Source: Sciurus carolinensis (lineage: Eukaryota; Chordata; Mammalia; Rodentia; Sciuridae). From it: a DNA stretch of 64,000 nt. The translations under genes were made by a program, and so were the position numbers. The stretch covers positions 57,113,268-57,177,267 of the forward strand of contig NC_062213.1 of the NCBI RefSeq assembly GCF_902686445.1, read 5' to 3'. Position 1 is the first letter of the stretch. Each line of letters begins with the position of its first letter. Positions 39,501 to 51,515 of the stretch are shown here, piece by piece. A model generated the notes under the pieces. It did no database searches. It was not told the DNA's origin and saw only the letters and a list, made by a program, of their open reading frames with translations.

Positions 39501-40339
39501 AGGGTTTTTTTAGAATTTCTAATTTAGAATGTTCAGTTCCTTCATTTTTTCTTTTTTTATCTGTTCCATACTTTGTTATACTAAAGTCATTCTTAGTTAT
39601 TAATGATATTTGTTTAAATTGGCATATCATAGAATATTAATAAAACCTCTCTACTTACTCTAATAATTTGAGCTTAGAGTCAAAATCTATCAGTGGTGAT
39701 TTCAGGATTCAGACTAGCTGGGCATTGAAAATGCACGTAGCTTTTATCACCTGATACAGACTGTTCTGTCATAGCCATAAAACGGTACTGGGGCTAAGTT
39801 GATAATTAGGAATACACTTCTTTTTCCAGGGGTCCCTTTGCCCTCTGCTGTCCTCCCTATCTATCCACAAACAGAACTACTAAAGGAGACATTCCCTCTA
39901 CATTCATAGAATCTATATTCTCCTTGCCTATTCACAAAACTGTTCAGAACAAAAGTTTTCATGGTCAGAGTTCAGATATTGCTCTATTCATAACATAGCT
40001 AGATTAATCATGTTTCCATGAGTCCAATCCACAAACTTAATTCAGAAATACAATTCCTTCTTTTAAATCTAGTTATGAACCCAGGGTTAATCGAACATAG
40101 CCTCAATGGTCAACATTAATTATTAATATACTAAAAGACTCAGTTACAAGGTACAAACAATTAGTGACAAGAATACAAAGTAAATCACAAAAAGTCAAGA
40201 AGTACAGTTTAGACAGAGAGTAATTCTGATTGGACTTGCCAGGAAACAGGGGCAGGAGAGACTCTAAGGGTGATTTTGACTAGTTGTGGAGTGCCTAGCT
40301 TCCCCAAGCTATGAGGACACCTTTCCTGCATGCCCACCC

Positions 40340-42240
40340 CACATTCCTTGTGCACTCTGATTACCTCATCCATTCTCCTAGATGACTCTTTTCTGAAATG
40401 TTTCCCTCCTCCTACCTTCAAAGTCCCTTCTATCCTCTTATTGCCACAGCTAGCAGTTGTGCTTCCTACTTTGTGGGGGAAAAAAGAAATGAAGCCTCAG
40501 AGGACACCCTCACGGGTTCCCATCATCATATATGTAGTAACTGCTTCCTCGCATGCTCTATTTTCCTGTTATTACAGACAAACTGCCCATATTGTCATCT
40601 AAAGCCAACTCCTCAATTAATCACAAAGTTGCCTTCAACCTAACCTATTCAAGAAACAGCTTTTCTTCTCTCCCTTGCATCTTCAATTTCTCTGTGTACT
40701 GGATCATTTCCATTACCATACAACTATGTTTTATTTCTTACATATTCATTTTTAAAAAAAGAATACAAACATTCAACTCTCTGGACCCATCTCTCCCTTC
40801 AGATTCTGCCCTCGTACACCCCTGTCCCTCTTTCTCCTGCCTTGCACCTCCACTGAGCCAGGCTTAGATCAAACTCCAATGACCTCCATATTGTTAAAAG
40901 GACGCAGATTCTCAGTTTTCACTATATTCTATCAGCTAGATGCATTGGAAATAAGTCTTAACTGGCTTTCAAGACATGCTCCTGATTTCTCCCTCCCTCA
41001 CTAACACTCCTACTCTGCTTCTCTTGGAGCCCTTCCTCTTCTTCCAGAACTTTTAATACCCAGCTGCCTCACTGCAACTTTTCTCTGATTACTTTCACTG
41101 GCAAAGGTGATTTCATAGCGATTCATTACCTTCAGTATCACGCAGTCAGGGACCATCTTAAAGTTTGTGTCTGCAACTCACTATTCTCCCCTGAACTCCA
41201 TATCCACACATCTAAGGATCTAATATGACACCTGCTCTTTAGATTAACATCTCCCTAGCAGGGTTTTCCTTCTCTTCTAAATGCTGTTTCCCTTTCTCAT
41301 CTCACTTAATGGAATCATCATCTATTTAGGAGATCAGACATAATACATTAAGCTTCTCCTTGACACATCTCTTTTCTTCATATTCTACTTCCCATCTGTT
41401 AACAAATACTGATGACTGTACCTTCAAATTACATATAGGATCTAACCTCTCCCTTACACCCTCATTGTTAGAATCCTGGACTAAGTACTAAATTCTCTCA
41501 CCTGGATTATTACAACATTCTCCAAACTGGTTTTCCTGCTTTTACACTTAACCCACTCCAGTCTGTTCTCAACAAGACAGAGTGAATCTTTTCAAATGTA
41601 AACTTATAACCTTAAATAGATGGTTTTCCACTTTAGATTAAAAGCCAAATTCTTACAATTGCCTATGAAGCCCTGCACAACTGGCCTCACCATTGTCTGA
41701 CCTCCTTGATCCTTTAGCTTCAGCTTCAGTGAATTTCTTGGTATTCCTGGAATGATGAAACTCTTTACCTCAGAGTCTTTGCATTTACTGTTCTAAATCC
41801 TATATCCAATCTGTTAGCAAATGCTGATGTCTCTACCTTCAATTAATTCCAGAATCATACCTCTTCTTATTGCAAAATATTCTCACATTTTTTGCCCCAG
41901 TATCAGAGGGGTCTCTCTTTGCTCACATAGCACTGGACCGTGGAAGCCTAATCTTGTTGAAGGCTCTCATGCTCTGGGTATTCCCCGGCTCCCATACATA
42001 CGTTTATTTTTCTTCATAGTACATAGAGCCTTCTTATATATCATGTAACAAGGTTATTTATTATGCTTTATTGTCTATCTCCCCATACTGGAATAGAAAC
42101 TCCATAAGGGCAGAAATATTTGCTGTTTTGTTCACTGATATATTCCCAGTACAACACACCAATAATGTTATCACTGTTATAAATCACGAATGCAATATCT
42201 AGAACTATACCTAACATATATCAAATAATCAATAAATAAT
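40340..42240 (+). repeat. long L2 LINE mosaic
   Basis: About 1.9 kb of L2 in sense order: 'caatgacctccatattgtta', 'aactggctttcaagacatgc', 'ctcctgatttctccctccct', 'ctcccctgaactccatatcc', 'tcacctggattattacaaca', 'cactccagtctgttctcaac', 'tatgaagccctgcacaactg', and the tail 'ctccataagggcagaaatat'. A segment near 41,400 recurs near 41,810. Several 70-100 codon open frames inside are relics of the pyrimidine-rich strand, not genes. Confidence 0.85.
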
Positions 42241-42244
42241 CTTC

Positions 42245-42735
42245 AAAGATATAAATCAATGAAATGCAAATAGATTATTTAAAGAAATGGTCTGAGTCTT
42301 GAGAAGTTTAGAAATGTTACCCTGTCAATATTCAGAAGGCTTGTCTTTAAAGCATAAAGCATTTATGCTTATGCATTTTATATTAAATTAATAGATCAAT
42401 TCCATATATAGTTTCAACCACACCTTCCTGGGAAATTCAAATAGTTAGTAGAATTTTGAGCTAACACTGTAGGATTTGATGTTTTCTACAAATACTGAAA
42501 ACTGATAATATGGCTGCTATTATCCAGTTCTCTTTGTTGTTGATACTAGTTAGAACCATATGCCTTCTTTTGTAGAACTATTACAGCCCAGAATCACTAA
42601 AAATTCTTTCCAAGGTGAGTCTGAGAAAGGCAGGATGGGGGATCTATCTCATGAAAGAGAAAGATCTTCTATTAAAGCAGAAGACTGTTGATTTGGTATG
42701 TAAACCTGCTTCTGGCAAGGCTGTATTGATTAGGT

Positions 42736-42767
<32 letters not shown>

Positions 42768-43675
42768 TCACTCTCTCTCTCTCTGCATCTCTGTCTCTCT
42801 GTTTCCTCCCCTCCATTCACACACAGACACTGCCACTCAGGCACACTTCTGATTACCATGTGTAAAATCTCTCTTGTAGGCTGTTATAGATCTTGTGGTC
42901 GTTATCAGACCTTTGTGGCAAAGGAGGGGCATCTACATGTACTTGGTTAGAGAACTGAACATTACCTCATCCTATTATAAATCTTTGAACCCATATCATG
43001 TAACTGAAATCATAGCAAGATAATTTTCACTAACTGCATAGTTTATCTCTAAGCATAATGAAAGTCTCCACAATTGTAAATTACTTAGATATTTCACTTA
43101 CATAACTGCAAAAATAGTCAAGTATTTACCATCAGCATGGCAAAATGCTTCTCAGCCCTTAATCTACTTTACTACCACATGAAAAACTGAATATCTAAGA
43201 GTAAAGAAATAAAACACTAACTAAAGAACTACTGAGGAAGAATGCATTTCCCCCACTGTCATGACATATCATTTGCATCACCGAACCATGCATCTCCCCT
43301 GCTTCTTGCCTGTCCTTAGGTGTCCTCTGTATCCCTGGAGTAGGTGGACTGTCAGGGGAGTCCCAAGTGGCCAAGTTCTCCTGAGTGTACTAAATAAATA
43401 TTTAATATTCTAAGAAGGAAGTTTAGGGAATAAATCAGAAGCATATCACCAAAGCTATCTTTTAGTTAAGAGAGAGTCAAGTTAAGTTTTAAAATGAACA
43501 GGTTCAGTACAAAACTATGTCTCTACAAAACAGCATGAATCAAGATAAATCACAATAGATTGCAGAGTTTCATGCTTTAAAAAAGAAGAAATTAAAAAAG
43601 TTCAGTCTATCATATTTTACTATGAAAATGGGAAAAATATTTAAGACAGATCATTTTAAAACCTTTGAGTATTAA
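42245..43675. other. intergenic block, no gene seen
   Basis: Only a CT microsatellite (42,736-42,785) stands out. The open frame of 111 codons spanning it owes its length to the repeat. Confidence 0.6.
42736..42785 (+). repeat. (CT)n microsatellite
   Basis: Imperfect CT array, about 50 bases, with CA and TA interruptions. Confidence 0.95.
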
Positions 43676-43679
43676 AATA

Positions 43680-43915
43680 TATCACAAAATTAAAAGGCAA
43701 CTAATAAATAAGAAACATTATTTTATCACCAATGATATGTAACTTAAATCAATATGAACAGCCTCACACAAAAATAGGCAGTCTTTGAATAGCCATTTTA
43801 TTGAAGAAATACTAAATATCACAAATAACATATAAATGCTCAATAAATGTATCAAAGTTTAAATTCATTAATAATGACAAAAATGAATATTAAAACTAAT
43901 AGTGAAATAATGTTT
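43680..43915 (+). repeat. L1 ORF2 fragment
   Basis: 'aaaattaaaaggcaactaat', 'attgaagaaatactaaatat' and 'acatataaatgctcaataaa' follow the L1 ORF2 C-terminal pattern in a degenerate state. Confidence 0.5.
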
Positions 43916-44235
43916 TATGATAGTCTAGGTTATGATGTGGCACTACATCATTCCCCAAATCTCAGTAACTTAACACAAGAATATTGATTTTTCATTCATA
44001 CAAGTTTATCACAGGAATGGTGGGGGAGTTTGCTTCAGAGTCAAATAGAGATCCAGACTGAGAGAGCATCCTATCAATTTAGTGTTCTTCCACCTGGAAT
44101 ATGCACCCTTTTTAGTTATGAGGTATGAGAGAAGACCAAAGGGTCACATAATTTTTTCCTCTGTACAGAAATGACACATGTGACTTTTGCTCCCAATTAC
44201 CTTGGCTGGTACTAGTCACATGTTTTTCCAATTGT
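43915..44235. repeat. old interspersed repeat, family uncertain
   Basis: 'tcattccccaaatctcagta', 'gagatccagactgagagagc', 'cacatgtgacttttgctccc' and 'ggctggtactagtcacatg' resemble an antisense LTR-type mammalian repeat with the order found in MLT/MER elements. I cannot name the subfamily. Confidence 0.45.
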
Positions 44236-44269
44236 AGCATTGCTCTCTCTGCCCAGCTCTCAAATTGAG

Positions 44270-44345
44270 AAACATGAAAGAAAAAGAAAGAAAGGATGGA
44301 AAGGAAGGAGGGAGGAAGAGAGGGAGGGAAGGAGGGGGAAGAGAG
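44270..44345 (+). repeat. GGAA/GAAA-rich tract
   Basis: Purine-only stretch built of GAAA and GGAA/GGGA units. Confidence 0.9.
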
Positions 44346-44479
44346 CAAGAAGTTACTATGTTAAGATATTTCTTACAAAAACAGCAGGTGAGCAAAGGTA
44401 GAAAAACCTGTGAGTGTATGAGGCATTTGGAATTTTGCAAGGTAATTAGTTGGAAGAAAACAGATAGAAAACTATAAGG

Positions 44480-44625
44480 AAGATAAAAAGAAGCCACCTG
44501 ATAAAGGTCCTTAAGGAGCTGAAGTTTCTCTCTGGACATATGGAGATTATAGAAGATTTTTAAGCAGAAGAGTGTTATGATCACATATGCATTTTGGTAG
44601 ATTACTCAGACTGCTGTAAAAAACA
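44480..44625 (-). repeat. L2 LINE fragment, antisense
   Basis: 'tttttaagcagaagagtgttatg' (first 20: tttttaagcagaagagtgtt) and 'gattactcagactgctgt' are the reverse complement of the L2 block around 'cactcctctgcttaaaa'. Confidence 0.6.
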
Positions 44626-44712
44626 TAAGGTGGAAAACAGGAAAATGAGGGGGTCAAGAAAGATGCTATTACAGAGTATAATGAAAGTATAATTTTAAAA
44701 ATTTTACACATT

Positions 44713-44955
44713 AAGAATACCAACTACATACATAATGGGGGTGGGTGGGGGTTAAGAGAAGAATGGAAGAACTTTGGATTATGTAGAGGGAAATGAGACA
44801 TGGGAGGAGGCAGGGGTAGAAAACAATGGTGGAATGAGACAGACATAATTACCCTATGTACATGTATGATTACACGAATGGTGTGAATCTACATGGTGTA
44901 CAACCATAGAAACTAAAAGTTGTATCCCATTTGTGTACAATGACTAAAATGCAGT

Positions 44956-44986
<31 letters not shown>

Positions 44987-45012
44987 GGAAAAAAAAGAAT
45001 ATCAACTACATA
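44713..45012 (+). mobile_element. 5'-truncated L1 tail with target-site duplication
   Basis: An 18-base direct repeat with one mismatch (AAGAATACCAACTACATA at 44,713-44,730; AAGAATATCAACTACATA at 44,995-45,012) brackets 264 bases. The insert holds a G-rich polypurine tract ('gggggtgggtgggggtt'), the L1 3' UTR ('tgtacatgtatgattacacg', 'gttgtatcccatttgtgtac') and an (AAAT)n tail. It belongs to the same L1 lineage as the 25.7-kb insertion. Confidence 0.93.
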
Positions 45013-45529
45013 ACACATTTGTGAACATCTCTTACATTCACTCAGGAGGGGAACTACATTGTCCCATAATACATCTTATAAAAATTAAGTATTATAAACC
45101 AACTTATTCAACCAAGCTGCAGAGTTTAAAGCTATTATTACAGCTGATAGAAGAAGTTGCAAAAGACCTTTTCCTAGCTGTTATACCACCAAGATCTTAT
45201 CCACATAAGCAATGTTTTTCTATACTGTGACCGCCTTCCAGTTAAGGGGATGAGACGGGTTCCCACAAGCTGCAGCTTCCACTAAGTCAACCACCTTCAA
45301 CAGAACTTCTCTTTCAGACATCCAAGGTTACTTGTAGATCTGGCCTGGTTTCACAAAGAGAGTAGGATTGTTAATGTCATCTTTTCATAGTGACCCTGTT
45401 TTTCCTTTTCTGTGTGGAATTTTTTATTCTATCTATAGAGTTACTTCAAAACATTTTTGCAACTTTTTGCCTTTCCTCTATCACTCTTTGAACTTATTTA
45501 ATATTTGAATTGAGAGAGGGAGAAGATAC

Positions 45530-45650
45530 TGCTTAGAAGTTAAGAACACAGACTGAAACTGGACTGCCACATTTCATTAGTTCATGACCTTGAAGCATGT
45601 TACTTAGTGTCTCCATATCTTTAAAATGAGGTTAAAAATAATACCCAGTG
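45530..45650 (+). repeat. MIR SINE
   Basis: 'agaagttaagaacacagact', 'gttcatgaccttgaagcatg' and 'tactttagtgtctccat'-like blocks, then 'tctttaaaatgaggttaaaa', in MIR order. Confidence 0.75.
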
Positions 45651-46162
45651 TGGGGGGAAATGCAAATAGTGGCCCTAGTTCTTTACTACAATACTTAGGA
45701 CATTGACTTTGTAGCTTTTCTTATTAAGAAGCAGTCTGTTCCCCCAACCCTTGATCTTTGGTTAGTGTTTTGACTTGCTTCCACCAATAGAATATGTAAC
45801 AAGTGATGTAGGCGGTTTGAGCATGGACTTCAAGAGGCATTGTGTGCTTCCACTCCTTCTCCTTAGAACTCTGCTATGACCATGTGGTAAACCCAGGACA
45901 ACCTTCTGAAAAACAAAGAGACCACACAGAGGTGGGTCACATAGTCCTTCATGGCATCCTACAGACCCTGTTTCCACCCAAGGAGTAAGAAGACAGGGAT
46001 TGAACCCAGTAAATGTCTTGTGAACCTGGTTCAGGTCAACACAATAGCTTGTGGGGAGGAAATGATGATTGCTGTGATTTGCTATCTTTTCTGTATTTTT
46101 AAGTTTTTGAGTGGTTTATTACACAGCATTATTGTGGCAATAGATAACTATTACACTATTTC
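45650..46162 (+). repeat. MLT1-type LTR
   Basis: 'tgacttgcttccaccaatag', 'aatatgtaacaagtgatgta', 'ttaagaggcattgtgtgctt'-like block, 'ctatgaccatgtggtaaacc', and the 3' end 'gtttttgagtggtttattac', 'caatagataactattacac' match the MLT1 LTR from end to end. Confidence 0.85.
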
Positions 46163-46253
46163 AGAGGGTGAAGGCTTAAATGAGAAAATATACCAAGTAC
46201 TTAAAAGAAGGCTGGCATTTAATAAGTGCTATTCAAATGTTTTAATTGTTTCT

Positions 46254-46290
46254 AGTGGTGGTGGTAGTAGTAGTAGCAATAGCGATAGTA
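46254..46290 (+). repeat. GTG/GTA trinucleotide tract
   Basis: Imperfect GGT/AGT triplet array. It inflates two overlapping open frames nearby. Confidence 0.8.
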
Positions 46291-46439
46291 GTACTAACAG
46301 AACTGAAATTGGATTGGAAATATGGATCTGAGAATAGGCATAAAGTGGCTGCACAAAAAAACATGTCAAAGTATGGGAACTCTGGGCATTTAGAAACCTA
46401 TAATTTCACCTGCTTTCTTAAGCATGACAGATAGAAGCA

Positions 46440-48200
46440 TGCACTCATTTCTGCTATGACTGACTAGAAACTTCCCAAAATTTACAGACAAAAAAATTAC
46501 AAAATTCAACAAAAATATTGAAAGCAGGAGGAAACATGACAGGAGATATGTCAACAAATTTTTGAAATATGAAGACATGGTAACTGACATAGCAGAGTGA
46601 AGGAATCTGTAAAAAGAAGGGTACCTGGAGAGGTGATATAAATTATAAGAGAATAGGTTCTCCTTAACGGAAAGCCCTTTCTCAAGTTCTGTGGAAGGCG
46701 AGAGTAAAGGGTGTGGTTAAAATCCAGGCACAGTCTTTGTAGCTTTTTTGAACCTAGGTCCACAGCCCTATCACACAGAAATAGGCTGTGACTTTTTCAT
46801 TCATCTTCCCATCTCCTTCCAAGAGTCTGAAATTTCATTTTCTGGAGAACCAGAACCCAAGGTAGTGAACTTTGGAATAGGAAGTAGAGAGGAAGCAGGA
46901 CAATGGTGAGAGGCAAAAATTAAGGGGGTTAAGGAGAAGTCTGAGCATTAAAAGGTTAGAACTCTATACCTGCTTCTGGTTACCCAGGCTTATACTAATC
47001 ACCCTCTTCAAAAAGAGTGGAAGAATCTTCTCTGCTTTTAACAACAGAAATAGAGAACTAAATAAAAAAGGAGGAGAAGAAAGACTCAAATAAGGGAAGA
47101 TAATCCAAGGAGAAAATGAACATTTAAATCTCTTTCAAATGAATATTTAAATCTTCACAACATAAAAGAAAATATTATAGCCACCAAACAGGAGCAGGTC
47201 CCTATATATAAGAATGAACAAAGAATAAAGACTCTTGGAAATTAAAAATATAAATTGCAATTTAAAATTCAGTAGAAGGCGAGGAAAATAAAAATCAAAG
47301 AAATTCCTCATGTATTAAAACAAAAAGAGTGGATAATCTCCTCTCTGGAGAGACATGCCCATCATTCTAGAACTCTAATTAATTTTACAAATAAGTTTTC
47401 AAAAACAATGTTCAGCATGCAACCACTACCAGGCATGCAAACAAACAAGAACCCAACAGTGAAACCTAGCAGAAACAAAAGTAGAATAAAATATCCACAG
47501 ACACTTGATACACTAAACTTATCACAAATAAAAGTTAAGGTGATGGAACACATGCTATATTATTCAATAAAAAATTAAAAACCAAGTTTAAATATTTCAA
47601 CAGGATACTATAATCTATTAAAAGTAACAAAAGATTTGATAAAAGAGTCAAATAAAAATCAAAAACAGAAAAATGTAACCTTGAAAAAAGTGTCTATAGT
47701 ATTTATTACTTGATTAGACATGATTAAAGAAATAAAACCAGAAGTAAGATTAGAAGAAACTAAATAATGTGAAATACCAGAAAAGAAATAGAAATACAGT
47801 GCAGGTAAGAGACTTTGAAGGAACAATGAGAGAGGATAACATCCAGGAACAAAAGTTAAAGAATGTGGTAGAGAAAATACCTAAAGAAATAATTGCTAAG
47901 ATTTTCTATAACTGTTAAAAGGTTTTGAATCATAGATTTAAGAAGATCTATAAATCTTAAGCAGGATAAATAAAAAGATACCCACATTTAGCAACACCAT
48001 AGTAAAACTTTAGAAAAACTAAAGACAGAAAATTCTTCAAAGTAGTCACAGGAAAAGGAGTAGGTTATTTTTAATGGAGCAACATATCCTATGATCCAGC
48101 AATTCCACCACCTGAATAAGTTTTACCATGTGTAGTCTCAAAAAGTGAAACTTTCACACAGGACTAAATACTCCCTATCAGACCATTCCATTACTGGAAA
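46440..48200 (+). repeat. degenerate L1M element, rearranged
   Basis: The clearest part is 47,880-48,070, where 'aagaaataattgctaagatt', 'aagcaggataaataaaaaga', 'cacatttagcaacaccatag' and 'agtagtcacaggaaaaggag' follow the ancient L1M 5'/ORF1-side pattern. It is then joined directly to a short ORF2 3' block, 'cctatgatccagcaattcca' (48,090-48,110), so an internal deletion is implied. No intact frame. Confidence 0.65.
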
Positions 48201-48499
48201 TCTTTAAATATTAGAAAGTGCTTCCTTTGACCAGTATTTCACAACTCCTTCATCCAATGTTATGCTGTAAATGATAAAATATTTGTATCATTTGCTAATT
48301 TCCTTCATGAAATTGATCACACTATGGTGACCTTAGCATCCAATGAAACACTTCTACATGCAGAGCTGAGGATAGATTCATATAATTACTTCTCACAGAT
48401 CAGGATGAGTCAGTTCCAGCATGAATAATTCTTTATTTCCCACCTGTGGTTGATTATCTGTGGAGTATTCATTGTTTCAATGGACTTTTAAGGTTCTAT

Positions 48500-48690
48500 T
48501 ATTTGCCTATAAATGTTCTAGGAACTAAGGAAACACCAGTAAAAAAAATTCTTCTGGAGTTTGTACTACAGTGAAGAAAAAGACAATAAATGAATAAGTA
48601 AAGATTCATTGTATCAAATGTTGATAAATGCTATAGAGAAAATCATTTGAGGATAAGGTAGGGGGAACATGCTATTTCATGTGAGGGAGA
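48500..48690 (-). repeat. L2 3' end, antisense
   Basis: 'aaatgttctaggaactaagg', 'ttcttctggagtttgtacta' and 'gataaatgctatagagaaaa' follow the antisense L2 tail. Confidence 0.55.
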
Positions 48691-48699
48691 CTATATGAT

Positions 48700-50355
48700 A
48701 TCTGTGTATTCTGCTCTTACTCTTAACATATGCTACAAATAAACTAGTGAGAAAAACACTCAATGCACAGACATTTGAATTTATGAAAAGTTCAAGTAAA
48801 ACCTGCAGAGTATAAGCACTATGAAAAGGTATTATTGTAAAGCAGAGATTATAAATCAAGTATTTAAAGAACTAAGCCAACATTTAACAATTGGGAAGGT
48901 CCAGTAAAATATGCCAATTTTCAGCCTAGCCTGCTAGACTGGAAAATTGGGCAATGCTGATCTTGCATTCTAGCGACCTTTAGACAAGGCCTGAGCTCTC
49001 CAGCCACTGCAGTCCCCAGTAGGCTTAAGGCATTTGATTTGTATTATCTACCTGGCTTCCAGAGGCATTTGAATTTGGAAACCTACCCAAATTAATTCAT
49101 AATTTTTTCCCAATTCCAAGATCCATTTTTTTTGTTTCTACATTGTTCTTCACTGTTTTCAAAATTTAAACACATTATTAAACCACAACTATTCTAAATG
49201 CAATGTGCTAGAGACTCTGAAACCAACTATAAGAGAGAATTCCAAAGAACATTTTGAGGAATGTTAGTTAGCATGAGTATAAAATGGGTGCATAGACTCT
49301 CCAGGTAATATTGAAGTGAAAAAAAATCAGAAAATAAAACGTCCAACTTGTTAAAATATTCATAATACCTTATATTAGTGAGATACATAATATACAAATA
49401 CTCATACTGCTGTTCAATGAGTACCTGTTCCAACATAAATTGTTAGTTTTAGAGCAGTTTCTTCCTGTGGCCACTCTACCTTATCAACATTACTGAAATT
49501 TGAAATATGATTGACATGGTACACTTTAAAGTATTCAAAATAAATTGAATAATATGGAGGAGTTTAAATAGATGAATTACAAATAAGTACAAATATTTAC
49601 TTATATAGTATGAAAATCATTAAATTATTTTTCATCCAATTTATAGAGAATGTATTTTAAATTCATAATTCCAAACCCCAAACTTCAAAATTAACAAAAA
49701 CTAACATCTACACTAGTTTATAAAATATATTTTATGGACTCAATTTATGCAACATAACCTTCCATCTCCAAGACACTTACAAATTTTATTTACAATGCCA
49801 CCTAGAAACCATTATTAGTCATCAGAAATATTGCTGTTACTAAATAACTCTCATCAACCAAACGGTGCAAATAAAGCCAAGCAGTTCTGGAATACTATCT
49901 AGAATCACTCTCCTAAATTTGAAATGTCTTCTTTGTTTTTGGGAAATAATAGGAGGAAAACAAAGCAATTAAAGCTGATCTTACAATAAAAATGAAAACA
50001 TTTTCAATTCAATAGTAATATTTAAAGGGAAGGTTTTAAATAAATGTTTTGTGTAAGAAGCTATAAATATTTGACTAAATTATTTTCTTCTTTGTGGTCC
50101 TATTTTAACATATCTATTTCTCACTATAGAACACATACACAAACACACGTTTAGCTAATATTAAATCCCTCTGGAGACCATTTTAGAAAAAAATAAAGCC
50201 TCATCTTTAGTGTTGTCCTGACAAGATTATATGAGGTTTGTGGGTATTAAACATCTCAGGATAGGAAGTGTCCTGTATACTTAAAGTTATGCTTTAAGCA
50301 TAGACCTATATGCTACTTAACCACTGTTGATATCAGATATGCATGATATAATCCT
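48700..50355. other. intergenic block, nothing recognised
   Basis: AT-rich, no recognisable repeat or gene. Confidence 0.6.
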
Positions 50356-50359
50356 AATA

Positions 50360-50585
50360 GTGGGTTTGTTTGTTTGTTTGTGGTACTGGTGAATAAACCC
50401 AGGGGCACTCGATCACTGAGCAACAACCCCAGATCGATTTTGTATTTTATTTAGACAGGGTCTCACTGAGTTGCTTAGTGCATTGCTGTTGCTAAGGCTG
50501 GCTTTGAACTCAAGATCCTCCTTCCTTGGCCTCCTGAGCTGCTGGGATTATAGACATGAACCACTGCACCCAGTTTGTTTTTTAA
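50360..50585 (-). repeat. dimeric B1-dID SINE, antisense
   Basis: Starts with (TTTG)n, the reverse of an A-rich tail, then 'tggtactggtgaataaaccc', 'cactgagcaacaaccccag', then the 7SL half 'tttagacagggtctcactga', 'gctgggattatagacatgaa'. It is nearly full length and the best-preserved antisense copy here. Confidence 0.92.
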
Positions 50586-50859
50586 ATATACAACTAGACT
50601 GAATGTATCTAAAAGATGGAGTCATTTCACTTCTTGAATTTCTGAAGAGTGACATATTCTAATTAATCTATATCTTCTTTACCAGTTGATGAAACCAGAA
50701 TGATAAATGTGTCTCCATCTAATATGATATCGGTTACTTTCTTACTGAGTGTCCCTGATGTTTGGGGACAGTGCTTAAGAATAAAGCCAACAAGAAAGGT
50801 GTCTGCTGTTAGGAAACAGAAAGCCTAGTCACATGACTCATGTGATAGTATAAGAAGCC

Positions 50860-50985
50860 ATCCATTCATCCTGAAAATATACATCAAACATCTGATGCAA
50901 GAGAAGCACTGTTCTAGGTTCAAAAGACATCACACAAAAAAAGTCACCTGTGCCTTCAGTGATTTCACACTATGGGGATAAAATT
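50860..50985 (-). repeat. L2 3' end, antisense
   Basis: 'tccattcatcctgaaaatat' and 'agaagcactgttctaggttc' followed by 'ctgtgccttcagtgatttca' match antisense L2. Confidence 0.6.
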
Positions 50986-51044
50986 GTTCAAACAATCACA
51001 ATGTAATTTCAATATATTTACCCTATCTCACACAGATGACTGCT

Positions 51045-51180
51045 ACAGTTTGGATATGAAATGTTCCCTGAAAAGTTCATGTCTTGAAAACATGATTTCC
51101 AGTGTAGCAAGTTTCAGAGGGGGGGTTTTAGGCTTTGATAAGAGCTCTGACCTCTGACCTTGCTGCATTGGGGATCATGC
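51045..51180 (+). repeat. MaLR LTR fragment
   Basis: 'gctacagtttggatatgaaa' and 'aaaagttcatgtcttgaaaa' followed by 'gataagagctctgacctctg' match the 5' part of a MaLR LTR. Confidence 0.65.
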
Positions 51181-51456
51181 TTTTAACATATTAGCTTTTT
51201 TGGTGGGGATACATATTGTTTGAGCCAGAACTTATTGTCTTGGAAAAGCAAAGTTCCAGTTAATTCCACTTACTGATAAGCTATAGGAACTTAGCTGTAC
51301 TTGCACAATGGAAATTAGCCAAAGGATCTGCCAAAGAGGTCTACTTGCAAGAACAGGTTTGCCATAAAACTTATCTCCTTTTGCAATTTAATAGTCAATA
51401 AAGACTTTACATAAAGAATAAGGAAAGATTTGTATTAAACCAAATTCAAGTCAAAA

Positions 51457-51515
51457 TAGTTGGGGATGTAGCTCAGTGGTAGAGTACTTGCCTCACACTG
51501 AAAAATATAAAAATC
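51457..51515 (+). repeat. ID-type SINE monomer
   Basis: 'gttggggatgtagctcagtg' and 'gtagagtacttgcctcac' form the A-box side of the tRNA-Ala-derived SINE. The 3' half is missing and no 7SL-like partner is attached. Confidence 0.85.

Larger units (their letters stand above)
36600..40335. other. intergenic block, no gene seen
   Basis: AT-rich. Holds a pair of local repeats (36.71 and 38.45 kb), TA-rich low complexity near 38,240-38,350, an ATT array at 38.85 kb and a diverged antisense MIR near 39.4 kb. Nothing else is recognisable. Confidence 0.6.

Noticed and set aside
40330..40867. cluster of three overlapping 80-104 codon frames
   Set aside because: They lie in pyrimidine-rich L2 sequence.
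42615..42950. 111-codon open frame
   Set aside because: Its length comes from a CT microsatellite encoding a Ser/Leu run.
51457..51515. tRNA gene
   Set aside because: It has an A-box-like 'tagctcagtgg', but lacks the acceptor stem and 3' half. It is a tRNA-derived SINE.
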